Of a DNA stretch of 64,000 nucleotides, positions 1 to 7,267 are shown piece after piece. This stretch comes from Bacteroidetes bacterium UBA1941 (GTDB lineage: Bacteria > Bacteroidota > Bacteroidia > Chitinophagales > LD1). Both the position numbers and the translations under genes were made by a program. The first letter of the stretch is position 1. Each line of letters starts with the position of its first letter. Below the pieces are notes generated by a model. The model was not told the DNA's origin. It searched no databases and saw nothing but the letters and a program-made list of their open reading frames with translations. The stretch spans positions 124,001 through 188,000 of the forward strand of contig DDEZ01000012.1 in the NCBI GenBank assembly GCA_002336805.1, written 5' to 3'.

Positions 1-148
1 GGGCCGGTTCCCTGTCTCTATTAAAATGATCAGCGACAAGGAGCAGATATCCCTGCTGCTCAACTCCCGCAAGGTGACCGTAGACGTATCAAACGAGCTA
101 CTGCGCGAGCTAAACGGGATGGAGATGCTGAGCTATGTGCTGAATTGA
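1..148 (+). CDS. 3' end of a gene, probably DNA polymerase III alpha subunit (partial)
   Basis: An open frame enters from the left edge and stops at TGA 146-148, giving the last 48 residues of a longer protein. The tail has a basic beta-strand-like segment (LLLNSRKVTVDV), then a short helix and a terminal SYVLN. This resembles the C-terminal tail of Bacteroidota DnaE, the replicative polymerase subunit, but the assignment rests on a short and weakly conserved stretch. The next gene, purK, follows on the same strand after less than 90 bases. No catalytic motif is in view. Confidence 0.4.
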   Translation, partial: GRFPVSIKMISDKEQISLLLNSRKVTVDVSNELLRELNGMEMLSYVLN

Positions 149-234
149 CAGAAAGAAGGCGAGGCATAGACTGTGGCTTTAGCTGATACTTGTTATTTTC
201 GCCAGCGCTTCTTACACCGCTAAATCAACATCTC

Positions 235-1365
235 TTGAAACCACTCAAAATAGGCATCCTGGGCGGCGGCCAGCTGGGACGGATGCTACTCCAGTCTGCA
301 GCCAACTATCATGTAGAAACGTACGTGCTGGAGAGCGGACATAATCCGCCGGCATCCTCTTTGTGCCATCACTTCATAGAGGGAGATATCAGAGATTTTG
401 ATACGGTGTATGCCTTTGGCAAGAAAGTAGACGTAGTGACAATAGAGATAGAAAATGTGAATGTAGATGCGCTATTCCGGCTGGAGGATGAGGGTGTGCG
501 CGTGGTACCGAGGCCAGCTGTACTACAGACCATCAAAGACAAAGGTTTGCAAAAGCAATTTTACCGCGACCACCAGATCCCTACTGCTGACTTTATGCTC
601 ACAGAAAATGAAGAAGACACCCGACTGCAGGCAGCCTACCTGCCTGCCGCGCATAAACTGCGTACCGGCGGCTATGATGGCAAGGGTGTGAGCATACTCC
701 GCTCAGAGGCGGATATGGGCAAAGCCTTTAAAGAGCCATCAGTACTGGAAAAGCTGGTAGATATAGAAAAAGAGATAGCGGTGATGGTGGCACGCGATCA
801 TAAGGGAGGGATAGCTGTCTATCCGCCTGTGGAGATGGTCTTTGACCCAAAGTACAATCTGGTGGATATGCTGGTCTCACCGGCCGCTATCACTGCAGAC
901 CAGACGGCAGAGGTGCAGCGTGTAGCCACTCAGGTAGTAGATGCACTGGGCTCCGAGGGCGTGTTTGCGGTAGAGATGTTCATAGACAAGGCCGGGCAAG
1001 TGCTGGTAAATGAAACCGCCCCTCGTGCGCACAATAGCGGCCACCAAAGCATAGAGGGCAACTACAGCTCTCAATATGATATGCAGATGCGTGTACTGCA
1101 GCAGCTATCCCTGGGTAGTACCGATACCATCCTCCCCTCACTGATGCTAAACCTGATAGGTGAAGAGGGCCACTCCGGTCCAGTGCGCTACCAGGGCCTG
1201 GATGAAGCGCTGCAAATACAAGGCGTGTATATACACCTCTATGGCAAGCACGAGACGAAGCCAGGCCGCAAGATGGGCCACGTGACCATACTGGGCGCAA
1301 ACAAAAATGACCTGCTCGAAAAAGCCAGGTCATTAAAGTCATTGCTCAAAGTGGTGAGCTATTAA
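235..1365 (+). CDS. purK: N5-carboxyaminoimidazole ribonucleotide synthase (PurK)
   Basis: ATP-grasp enzyme of purine synthesis that makes N5-carboxy-AIR from AIR, bicarbonate and ATP; PurE, 0.8 kb downstream, uses the product. The N-terminal nucleotide loop GILGGGQLGRM lies at about residues 7-17, the ATP-grasp loop RTGGYDGKG near 143-151, and the C-terminal family motif ETAPRAHNSGH is present. The frame is open from a TTG at 190, but the family N-terminus (KPLKIGILGGG) fits the TTG at 235, and a TTATTTTC element at 191-198 resembles a -7 box just upstream, so I prefer 235 (376 residues). Initiation at TTG is unusual but recurs in this window. Between purK and purE lies a leftward LysM gene, so the two are not in one operon. 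Confidence 0.93.
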   Translation: MKPLKIGILGGGQLGRMLLQSAANYHVETYVLESGHNPPASSLCHHFIEGDIRDFDTVYAFGKKVDVVTIEIENVNVDALFRLEDEGVRVVPRPAVLQTIKDKGLQKQFYRDHQIPTADFMLTENEEDTRLQAAYLPAAHKLRTGGYDGKGVSILRSEADMGKAFKEPSVLEKLVDIEKEIAVMVARDHKGGIAVYPPVEMVFDPKYNLVDMLVSPAAITADQTAEVQRVATQVVDALGSEGVFAVEMFIDKAGQVLVNETAPRAHNSGHQSIEGNYSSQYDMQMRVLQQLSLGSTDTILPSLMLNLIGEEGHSGPVRYQGLDEALQIQGVYIHLYGKHETKPGRKMGHVTILGANKNDLLEKARSLKSLLKVVSY

Positions 1366-1375
1366 TTATATCTGA

Positions 1376-2068
1376 TCAGTCGTTTGAAGATGTCTTGCCG
1401 GCATCTTTAGTTTCCTCTACTTTTTGCTTAGGTGTCACGAAGGGATTCTCGTCCTCCATATCGTCTGTTTTATTTCTGTCCGTATCCGCTTTGGCATGCT
1501 GCTCTTCTGCTGCTGCGCTTGGCCTGGGATCTGATGGCGTGATGAATGGATTTTCTTCTCCATTGAAATTGCCCGAAGAGGCGGGTGCTATGGCCGGCCT
1601 ATGAGCAGCGGAGCCTGGCTCATCTGCAGGTTTTGCCGGTTCTGCTTTGGCACCATTTGCCGGCTTTTCTTCGCGGATATCAGTTTTTGGTGCAGGCTGC
1701 TGTACCGGCATGGATATCTGGCGCGGGCGCTCTGCCGGTGCTGATTTTGCGGTAGTGACGGTGATCTTTGCAGCTACCTGTTCTACCGGCGCTTCGTTGT
1801 AGTGATTTTCATTGAGGAAAGACGCTACAAACTCGGGGTCGCGCATTTTAGTGTTTTTAGGCACTTTGATCACAGCTCCATCCCTGATATGCTTCGCATC
1901 TACCCCAGGGTTGGCCTTCTGTATATCACCTACTGTACTATTGTACATCAGTGATATGCGGAATAGCGTCTCATGCTGCTGTATCTTGTGGCTTACCACT
2001 CCGGCGTCTTTGGCTGCGAAAACACCCATCGTGCCGAGTAATGATGCAAGGAGTAAGATCTGCTTCAT
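1376..2068 (-). CDS. Secreted LysM-domain protein with proline/alanine-rich tail
   Basis: 230 residues. A signal peptide covers residues 1-19 (MKQILLLASLLGTMGVFAAK). One LysM module follows at about 24-71 (SHKIQQHETLFRISLMYN ... AVIKVPKN), the fold that binds peptidoglycan glycan chains. From about residue 95 the protein is low complexity, rich in Pro, Ala, Glu and Lys, and carries the motif ENPFxTP twice (ENPFITP and ENPFVTP, about 35 residues apart). The tail could span the periplasm or tether the protein. It is transcribed divergently from purE across about 90 bases and ends 10 bases from the purK stop. Function beyond wall binding is unknown. Confidence 0.8.
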   Translation of the reverse strand: MKQILLLASLLGTMGVFAAKDAGVVSHKIQQHETLFRISLMYNSTVGDIQKANPGVDAKHIRDGAVIKVPKNTKMRDPEFVASFLNENHYNEAPVEQVAAKITVTTAKSAPAERPRQISMPVQQPAPKTDIREEKPANGAKAEPAKPADEPGSAAHRPAIAPASSGNFNGEENPFITPSDPRPSAAAEEQHAKADTDRNKTDDMEDENPFVTPKQKVEETKDAGKTSSND

Positions 2069-2158
2069 CTTTTATGGATTATACCGCGTAGTACGGGCAT
2101 TGTTGCGCCATTGTTTCAATTCTTGCTACATTTATCACGAAAAACAGGACTACCACAC

Positions 2159-2677
2159 ATGGCATCACCACAGATAGGTATCATCATGGGCAGCGAGAGC
2201 GACCTGAAGGTGATGAACGAGGCTGCAGAAGTACTGCGCGAGCTCGGCGCAACATTTGAGCTGACAGTAGTGAGTGCACACCGCACTCCGGACCGCATGC
2301 GGGACTACGCTACTACGGCCTCAGATCGTGGCATCAAAGTGATCATAGCCGGGGCAGGCGGGGCAGCACACCTGCCGGGTATGGTGGCGTCATTTACTAC
2401 GCTACCGGTGATAGGGGTGCCTATCAAGTCCAGCAACTCTATAGATGGCTGGGACTCGGTGCTGTCTATCCTGCAGATGCCATCTGGCGTACCTGTGGCC
2501 ACCGTAGCGCTGAACGGGGCTAAAAACGCAGGCATACTGGCGGCACAGATACTCGGCACCTCCGATAAGGCTGTAGCGGCCAGGCTGGTGACTTTCAAAA
2601 ACCAACTACGCGAGAAAGTAGAAAACTCTATCCGCGAGATCAGGATAGCGGGATATGAGAATGGCTTTGACCTGTAG
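2159..2677 (+). CDS. purE: N5-carboxyaminoimidazole ribonucleotide mutase (PurE, class I)
   Basis: Converts N5-carboxy-AIR to 4-carboxy-AIR in purine synthesis. At 172 residues it has the usual class I length. Family motifs are complete: GIIMGSESDLKVM near the N-terminus, SAHRTPDRM, AGGAAHLPGMVA, and PVIGVPIKS followed by LQMPSGVPVATVAL. The frame is open upstream to 2111, but homology begins at the ATG at 2159 (MASPQIGIIMGS). The presence of purK nearby agrees with a two-step PurK/PurE route. No terminator is visible before the next gene. Confidence 0.96.
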   Translation: MASPQIGIIMGSESDLKVMNEAAEVLRELGATFELTVVSAHRTPDRMRDYATTASDRGIKVIIAGAGGAAHLPGMVASFTTLPVIGVPIKSSNSIDGWDSVLSILQMPSGVPVATVALNGAKNAGILAAQILGTSDKAVAARLVTFKNQLREKVENSIREIRIAGYENGFDL

Positions 2678-2791
2678 CCAAAGTTCCCTCCTACATATTG
2701 TTAAAACTGATAGCAATCAGATTGCGTACATATCCTTGTGACGGGATAATATTACCTTAGAGGTAGCGTTTTGCTATTCAACTACTCTATT

Positions 2792-3736
2792 ATGAAACAA
2801 TCAAAATATCTATTTGCAGCACTGATGCTCTGTGTTTTTTCATTCTTCACGGCATCCGCACAGGATGACAGAGAGGATGTGGTCTACCTCAAGAATGGCA
2901 ACATCTATCGCGGTGTGATCATAGAGCAGGTACCCGGCCAGACCCTAAAAGTGGAGACGCTGGGGGGCAACGTATTCACCGTACAGATCAGTGATATCAC
3001 CAAGATCACCAAGGAGAGGAAAGTAATGCCGGACAATGTGATGGCGCCACAGGGCCAGAGACAAGACCTGCCCCCTATGCATGGACCTGATGACCGCAGG
3101 CCTGATATGGGCGGCCGCGGCAGAGGTCCGCATAACTTTCACAGCTACCGCTATTACCGGTATGACTCTACCGGTGGCAAAAGAGTACGTGAATTTCATT
3201 ATCGCAAGAAGGGGTATTTCTTTGAGGCACAGCTGGTGGGCGAGGCTAACCAGGGAGGTATCAGGATCATAAACGGCTATAAGTTCAGCCAGTTTGGCTA
3301 CCTGGGTATCGGTGTAGGTATAGATGTGCTGGGATCTATGCACATGGGATGGACAGACAACTCAAGTGCTAGTGACTATCCATACGCAGGTGTATATATG
3401 CCGCTGTTCCTTCACTATTCAGGAGATATCCTCCGCAAAAGAGTTACTCCATTCTACAGCCTGGATATGGGCTATGCTATGCGCAGCAATGGAGGGAGCC
3501 CGTTTATGGGACGCAATAGTGGTGACCGCCAGGGGGGTGCTATGGGTGGCGTAGGGTTTGGTGTGAAATTCTGGTCCAAGCGTAGGGTAAACGTCAGTTT
3601 GTCGGTAAATGCTGACTTCCAGAATGTGCGCTACGTACCGGGCTACAATTCCTTTGGCAATCCTGATATGACATGGCAGTATGGCCGCACACTGACCATC
3701 ATGACTCCGGGCCTCAAGTTTGGGATAGGCTTTTAA
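2792..3736 (+). CDS. Secreted, probably outer-membrane beta-barrel protein
   Basis: 314 residues from the ATG at 2792; an in-frame TTG at 2771 would only extend the signal peptide. The signal sequence MKQSKYLFAALMLCVFSFFTASAQ ends in a typical Ala-x-Ala/Gln site. Residues about 28-70 (VVYLKNGNIYRGVIIEQVPG ... ISDITKITKER) look like the small SH3-like module seen at the N-terminus of many Bacteroidota surface proteins. A Pro/Arg/Gly-rich linker follows (about 75-105), then about 190 residues with alternating aromatic and glycine-rich strands ending in LKFGIGF, as expected for an outer-membrane barrel ending in Phe. The stop overlaps the stop of the convergent downstream gene by 4 bases. Confidence 0.7.
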   Translation: MKQSKYLFAALMLCVFSFFTASAQDDREDVVYLKNGNIYRGVIIEQVPGQTLKVETLGGNVFTVQISDITKITKERKVMPDNVMAPQGQRQDLPPMHGPDDRRPDMGGRGRGPHNFHSYRYYRYDSTGGKRVREFHYRKKGYFFEAQLVGEANQGGIRIINGYKFSQFGYLGIGVGIDVLGSMHMGWTDNSSASDYPYAGVYMPLFLHYSGDILRKRVTPFYSLDMGYAMRSNGGSPFMGRNSGDRQGGAMGGVGFGVKFWSKRRVNVSLSVNADFQNVRYVPGYNSFGNPDMTWQYGRTLTIMTPGLKFGIGF

Positions 3737-5109
3737 GACAGCGAGGTGAGGTGCATCACCTTATGCGGATTTTCCAGGACAAACCTTGACAGCATACCGC
3801 GTATGTTGAAGTTTTCCCGATAGGGAGACAGCTCGCGGAAATGCTCTATGGTGGCTTTCTCGCGGGGAAGCTCAACTGTAGGCTTATAGCCCATGCCTGC
3901 GAAGTGACCTTTCTCTACAACTATAAATGCGGACTCCTCCGATGTCCTCCCCTCGTCTATGATCACAAACGACTCCTGCTCTGCCATAGCGGTGAGGGCA
4001 AAAGCAGTGCGCTTATTGTAAGATAAGATGTGACGCTTGTCACCAGAGCGGCAGGGGCACTTATCGTTCTCACAGGTTTCTTCATGAGTGGCTATGCTCA
4101 TGAGCCGCGGGCACAGCTCATACTCCTCTGCCAGCGCCTTAAGGTAGCTGAGGCACTCGGTTATGTTATTGAAAAACGCCAATGCTGTAGCACCCTTTTT
4201 GAGTTTCTCTATACCCATGCGGGTCACGCCACGCTGATCCTGATAGGCCAGGATGCCAAAGCGAGGTTCATAGACCTTTTGAGAGCGATTGAACTTAGGC
4301 CAAAGCCGCTTGATCTCATGAGACTCCAGGAGGAGCGCCATCAGTTCATTGCCACAAAGCTCATAGGTGATAGAGAAAATAGAGCGCATGAAGTCCTGCT
4401 TCTGCCGGGAGGTGGAGTTATTGGAAAAATGGCTACTGACACGCTTGCGTATACGTTTGGCCTTGCCCACATATACTACCTTACCTTTCTGATCGTGGAA
4501 GTAATAAATGCCGGGCAAGTCGGGCAATTTCTCAAAATGCTCGCGTGGCACATTGGGAGGTAGCGCCTGCTCTTTTGAGTTGCGCTTTAGCGCCTTTGTG
4601 ATCAGCTCTTCTTTATCATTTGCCAGCAGTAGCTCAAAGAGTTTGACCGTGGCAGCTGCATCGCCGTCTGCGCGGTGGCGGTTCTCTATTTTGATATCCA
4701 GGTAGCCGCATATTTTGCCCAGGCCGTAGGAGTCGAGGCCCGGGAATATCTTGCGCGCCAGGCGGACGGTACATAGCTTATTGCTGGTAAGGTCGTAACC
4801 ACAGTTGGCCAGTTCGCTTTTCAGAAAAGAATAATCAAAATTGACATTATGTGCTATGAATACCTTGCCATACAGCATATCATAGATCCGGTCCGCCACC
4901 TCCCAAAACTCCGGGGCATCTTTTACCATCGCATTGCCGATGCCGGTGAGGCCGGTGATGTAGTACGGGATATCCTGGCCGGGATTGATGAGTGTCTGAT
5001 AACTATCAGTGACCCGCTGCCCGTCATGGACATATATAGCCACCTCTGTGATACCATTGGCAGAGGCGTGGCCTCCCGTGGTCTCTATATCTACTATGGC
5101 ATACAGCAT
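3733..5109 (-). CDS. DnaQ-like 3'-5' exonuclease fused to a GIY-YIG (UvrC/Cho-type) nuclease domain
   Basis: 458 residues with two nuclease domains. Residues 1-165 are a DEDDh exonuclease: D7-I-E9 (motif I), H87-N with D92 (motif II), and H145 with D150 (motif III). Residues about 195-275 form a GIY-YIG domain: GIY at 200-202, YVG at 213-215, basic RIRKR at 219-223, and the acidic residue in LLESHEIKRLWPKFN as in the UvrC N-terminus. A Cys/His-rich segment near 335-370 (ETCENDKCPC) resembles the region after the nuclease domain in UvrC and Cho. There is no helix-hairpin-helix or 5'-incision half, so this is not a full UvrC. Such fusions are annotated as polymerase III epsilon, but a repair role is more likely. 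Substrate is unknown. Confidence 0.85.
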   Translation of the reverse strand: MLYAIVDIETTGGHASANGITEVAIYVHDGQRVTDSYQTLINPGQDIPYYITGLTGIGNAMVKDAPEFWEVADRIYDMLYGKVFIAHNVNFDYSFLKSELANCGYDLTSNKLCTVRLARKIFPGLDSYGLGKICGYLDIKIENRHRADGDAAATVKLFELLLANDKEELITKALKRNSKEQALPPNVPREHFEKLPDLPGIYYFHDQKGKVVYVGKAKRIRKRVSSHFSNNSTSRQKQDFMRSIFSITYELCGNELMALLLESHEIKRLWPKFNRSQKVYEPRFGILAYQDQRGVTRMGIEKLKKGATALAFFNNITECLSYLKALAEEYELCPRLMSIATHEETCENDKCPCRSGDKRHILSYNKRTAFALTAMAEQESFVIIDEGRTSEESAFIVVEKGHFAGMGYKPTVELPREKATIEHFRELSPYRENFNIRGMLSRFVLENPHKVMHLTSLS

Positions 5110-5176
5110 TGCGGCCTACTAAAATAACGATTTAGCAGGCGCGATGGCATGAAAAAAATACTCACAAAAATTTAGC

Positions 5177-6094
5177 TCAATCTGCTATCTGTAGATCGCT
5201 GTCCTCCACATCCAGGCTACCGGAGCGGTAGTAGAGATAGATAAAAAAGATGCTCACAGCAGTAAGGATATGCCAGAGGGCGTGCCCCTGCAGAAAGCTG
5301 TCAGGCTGACATACCATGCGCTGGCGATCCAGTACCCATACACTGCCTGCGGCAAACATGATGAGAAAAGCAGCATACATATACTTTGTAAAAAAGCCCG
5401 TACGATTGACGGCCAGGGTATAGTACATGCCGGTGATGATGATCATGAGCAATAGGCCGGGTACCAGTGCATTGATATTGATGCGCCAGAGCCAGTTGAA
5501 GAAAGCGATATTGAGCAGGATCACGAGTACCTTGGCCCACTTGTGAGAGTCACGCGCAGTGCCTCGGTGATTGAAGTACGGGAAGATCTTGTATAGGTTT
5601 AAAACCAATATCATAGCTATCACAGAGTAGAGGCCCGTCTGGTCCAGCTTTTGAAAAAAGGCTGTGAGCGAAGCATGATAAAAGAAACTGCCTATAAACA
5701 GATAGAAGCACGACACACCATACATGATCGAGAACATAGGATAGCGTACGAGGAAATTTTCCGAATCGCGGCGGTTGCTATTCTTATAGTCATGCACTCC
5801 TAATGTGAGAGCGAAGAGACCAACTGCGAGGTAGGCCAGATTGGACCATGTATTTGCAGGCTGGCGTATGGCCTCGTCCATGTGGTTGGCCTCGCAAAAG
5901 TGAAAAGCATTGCCCCCGGCCACAGGCATGTGGCTCCAGACGTCAGTATGCCTATAGGCATGATATGCCAGCATCAGGACCAGTGTGGTAAAAAGAAATA
6001 CCATAGCAGGCAGGCGAAACGCCCTGCTGCGGAGCGACTCTATATAGAGGCGATCACGCAATACTTCTACCCTGGCGGCGCTATACAGTCTCAT
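5177..6094 (-). CDS. CREST-superfamily membrane hydrolase, alkaline-ceramidase-like
   Basis: 305 residues with about seven hydrophobic helices. The metal-site pattern of the CREST superfamily (alkaline ceramidases, PAQR receptors, Per1) is visible: FCE at 67-69 followed by N81-T-W-S84-N, H140 in GSFFYH, D151 in KLDQTG, and H271/H275 in GHALWH. In eukaryotic members these His and Asp residues hold a zinc ion that activates water for amide hydrolysis. Many Bacteroidota make sphingolipids, so ceramide is a plausible substrate, but that is inference. The gene stands alone between the exonuclease fusion and apt on the same strand. Confidence 0.75.
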   Translation of the reverse strand: MRLYSAARVEVLRDRLYIESLRSRAFRLPAMVFLFTTLVLMLAYHAYRHTDVWSHMPVAGGNAFHFCEANHMDEAIRQPANTWSNLAYLAVGLFALTLGVHDYKNSNRRDSENFLVRYPMFSIMYGVSCFYLFIGSFFYHASLTAFFQKLDQTGLYSVIAMILVLNLYKIFPYFNHRGTARDSHKWAKVLVILLNIAFFNWLWRININALVPGLLLMIIITGMYYTLAVNRTGFFTKYMYAAFLIMFAAGSVWVLDRQRMVCQPDSFLQGHALWHILTAVSIFFIYLYYRSGSLDVEDSDLQIAD

Positions 6095-6140
6095 AATATC
6101 ACTCTTTGTTTGAGTGTACGAATATAGCGCAGAATGGTTT

Positions 6141-6686
6141 TCAGTAGGTGATGATAGATACGATATCCGGTGTGTACGCTGAAATTTTGCTCAGGCCGTC
6201 CAGAAAACCGAGCTCCACAATAAAGGCAAACCCGGCCACAGTGCCTCCCTCTGCCCTGACGAGCTCTGCCGCAGCTATAGCCGTGCCTCCAGTAGCCAGC
6301 ACATCATCATGTACCAGTACATTCCAGCCGGGCTGTATCACTCCCTCATGTATCTCCAGAGTAGCAGTGCCATACTCCAGTGTGTAGGTATAAGATTTTG
6401 TTTTGGCAGGCAGCTTTCCCTTCTTGCGCACGGGCACCAGAGGTATCTGCAGCTTATTGGCCAGGAGCATACCGATAAAGAATCCGCGGCTCTCTACCAC
6501 ACAGACGGCATCCGGTTTAGTCTTGAGCTGACGGATGATGTCAGTAGCTATATCATCACATAGCTGCCAATCAAGGAATACGGGTGTAATATCCTTAAAC
6601 AAAATGCCGGGCTTGGGGAAATCAGGCACATCACGTATAGCGGCATCCAGGCGAGCTGCCACGGGAGAAATCTCAGCTTGTATCAT
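6141..6686 (-). CDS. apt: Adenine phosphoribosyltransferase (Apt)
   Basis: Salvages adenine to AMP using PRPP. The length (181 residues) and motifs match the family: IRDVPDFPKPGILFKDITP near the N-terminus, ESRGFFIGMLLANKL, the flexible loop VRKKGKLP, and the PRPP-binding loop VLVHDDVLATGGTA. The frame is open 23 codons further upstream, but family homology starts at the ATG at 6686 (MIQAEISPVAARL), and a TTATTTTG -7-like element lies only a few bases upstream of that ATG. It is divergent from rnhA; the 120 bases between hold both promoters. Confidence 0.95.
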   Translation of the reverse strand: MIQAEISPVAARLDAAIRDVPDFPKPGILFKDITPVFLDWQLCDDIATDIIRQLKTKPDAVCVVESRGFFIGMLLANKLQIPLVPVRKKGKLPAKTKSYTYTLEYGTATLEIHEGVIQPGWNVLVHDDVLATGGTAIAAAELVRAEGGTVAGFAFIVELGFLDGLSKISAYTPDIVSIITY

Positions 6687-6791
6687 TTCCTCAAAATAAG
6701 GGTATAATACTGAAAGAGGGAAATGGCTTTTGCCCACATCATGTCTAAGCGACAAGTGAATAAGTAGCTGAGTCGGGCCGAGTGTAAAACA

Positions 6792-6799
6792 TATATTTG
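6792..6799 (+). promoter_or_regulatory. -7 promoter element TATATTTG upstream of rnhA
   Basis: An exact match to the Bacteroidota -7 consensus TAnnTTTG lies 6 bases before the rnhA ATG, so transcription would begin at or next to the start codon. I see no clear TTTG -33 box at the expected distance. Confidence 0.55.
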
Positions 6800-6805
6800 C
6801 CTGCG

Positions 6806-7261
6806 ATGACAGTAGAGATCTATACGGATGGCTCAGCCCGTGGCAATCCCGGCCCCGGCGGCTATGGCGCTATCCTGAAATACGGGCAGCATGAGCGCGA
6901 GCTATCTCAGGGCTACCACCTGACTACCAATAACCGTATGGAGCTACTAGCCACTATAGTAGCGCTGGAGACGCTGACCAGAGATGGCCTGAATGTGATG
7001 ATCTACAGCGACTCTAAATATGTAGTAGAAGCAGTAGAAAAAAAATGGGTCTTCGGCTGGGAGCAGAAAAACTATAAAGACAAGAAAAACCCTGATCTCT
7101 GGCAGCGGTTCCTGCGGGCATACCGGAGGCACCATGTGCGATTCACATGGATAAAGGGGCACAATAATCACCACTATAATGAGCGCTGTGACGTGCTGGC
7201 TACACGCGCCGCTGACTTTGGCCCCTGGCTGGAAGATACAGGGTTTAAAAGCTCTACCTGA
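6806..7261 (+). CDS. rnhA: Ribonuclease HI
   Basis: Cleaves the RNA strand of RNA-DNA hybrids. The 151 residues carry the full active site: D8 (YTDGSARGNPGPGG), E46 (NNRMELLA), D69 (YSDSKYV) and D129 (NERCDVLA), with the catalytic-loop His in KGHNNHH. The ATG at 6806 is preferred to an in-frame TTG at 6797 because the TTG lies inside the -7 promoter element. The gene ends 6 bases from the convergent porin gene. Confidence 0.96.
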   Translation: MTVEIYTDGSARGNPGPGGYGAILKYGQHERELSQGYHLTTNNRMELLATIVALETLTRDGLNVMIYSDSKYVVEAVEKKWVFGWEQKNYKDKKNPDLWQRFLRAYRRHHVRFTWIKGHNNHHYNERCDVLATRAADFGPWLEDTGFKSST

Positions 7262-7267
7262 TCCACC

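Noticed and set aside
3733..5109. UvrC
   Set aside because: GIY-YIG domain is present but the 5'-incision endonuclease half and helix-hairpin-helix are missing; the N-terminus is an exonuclease.
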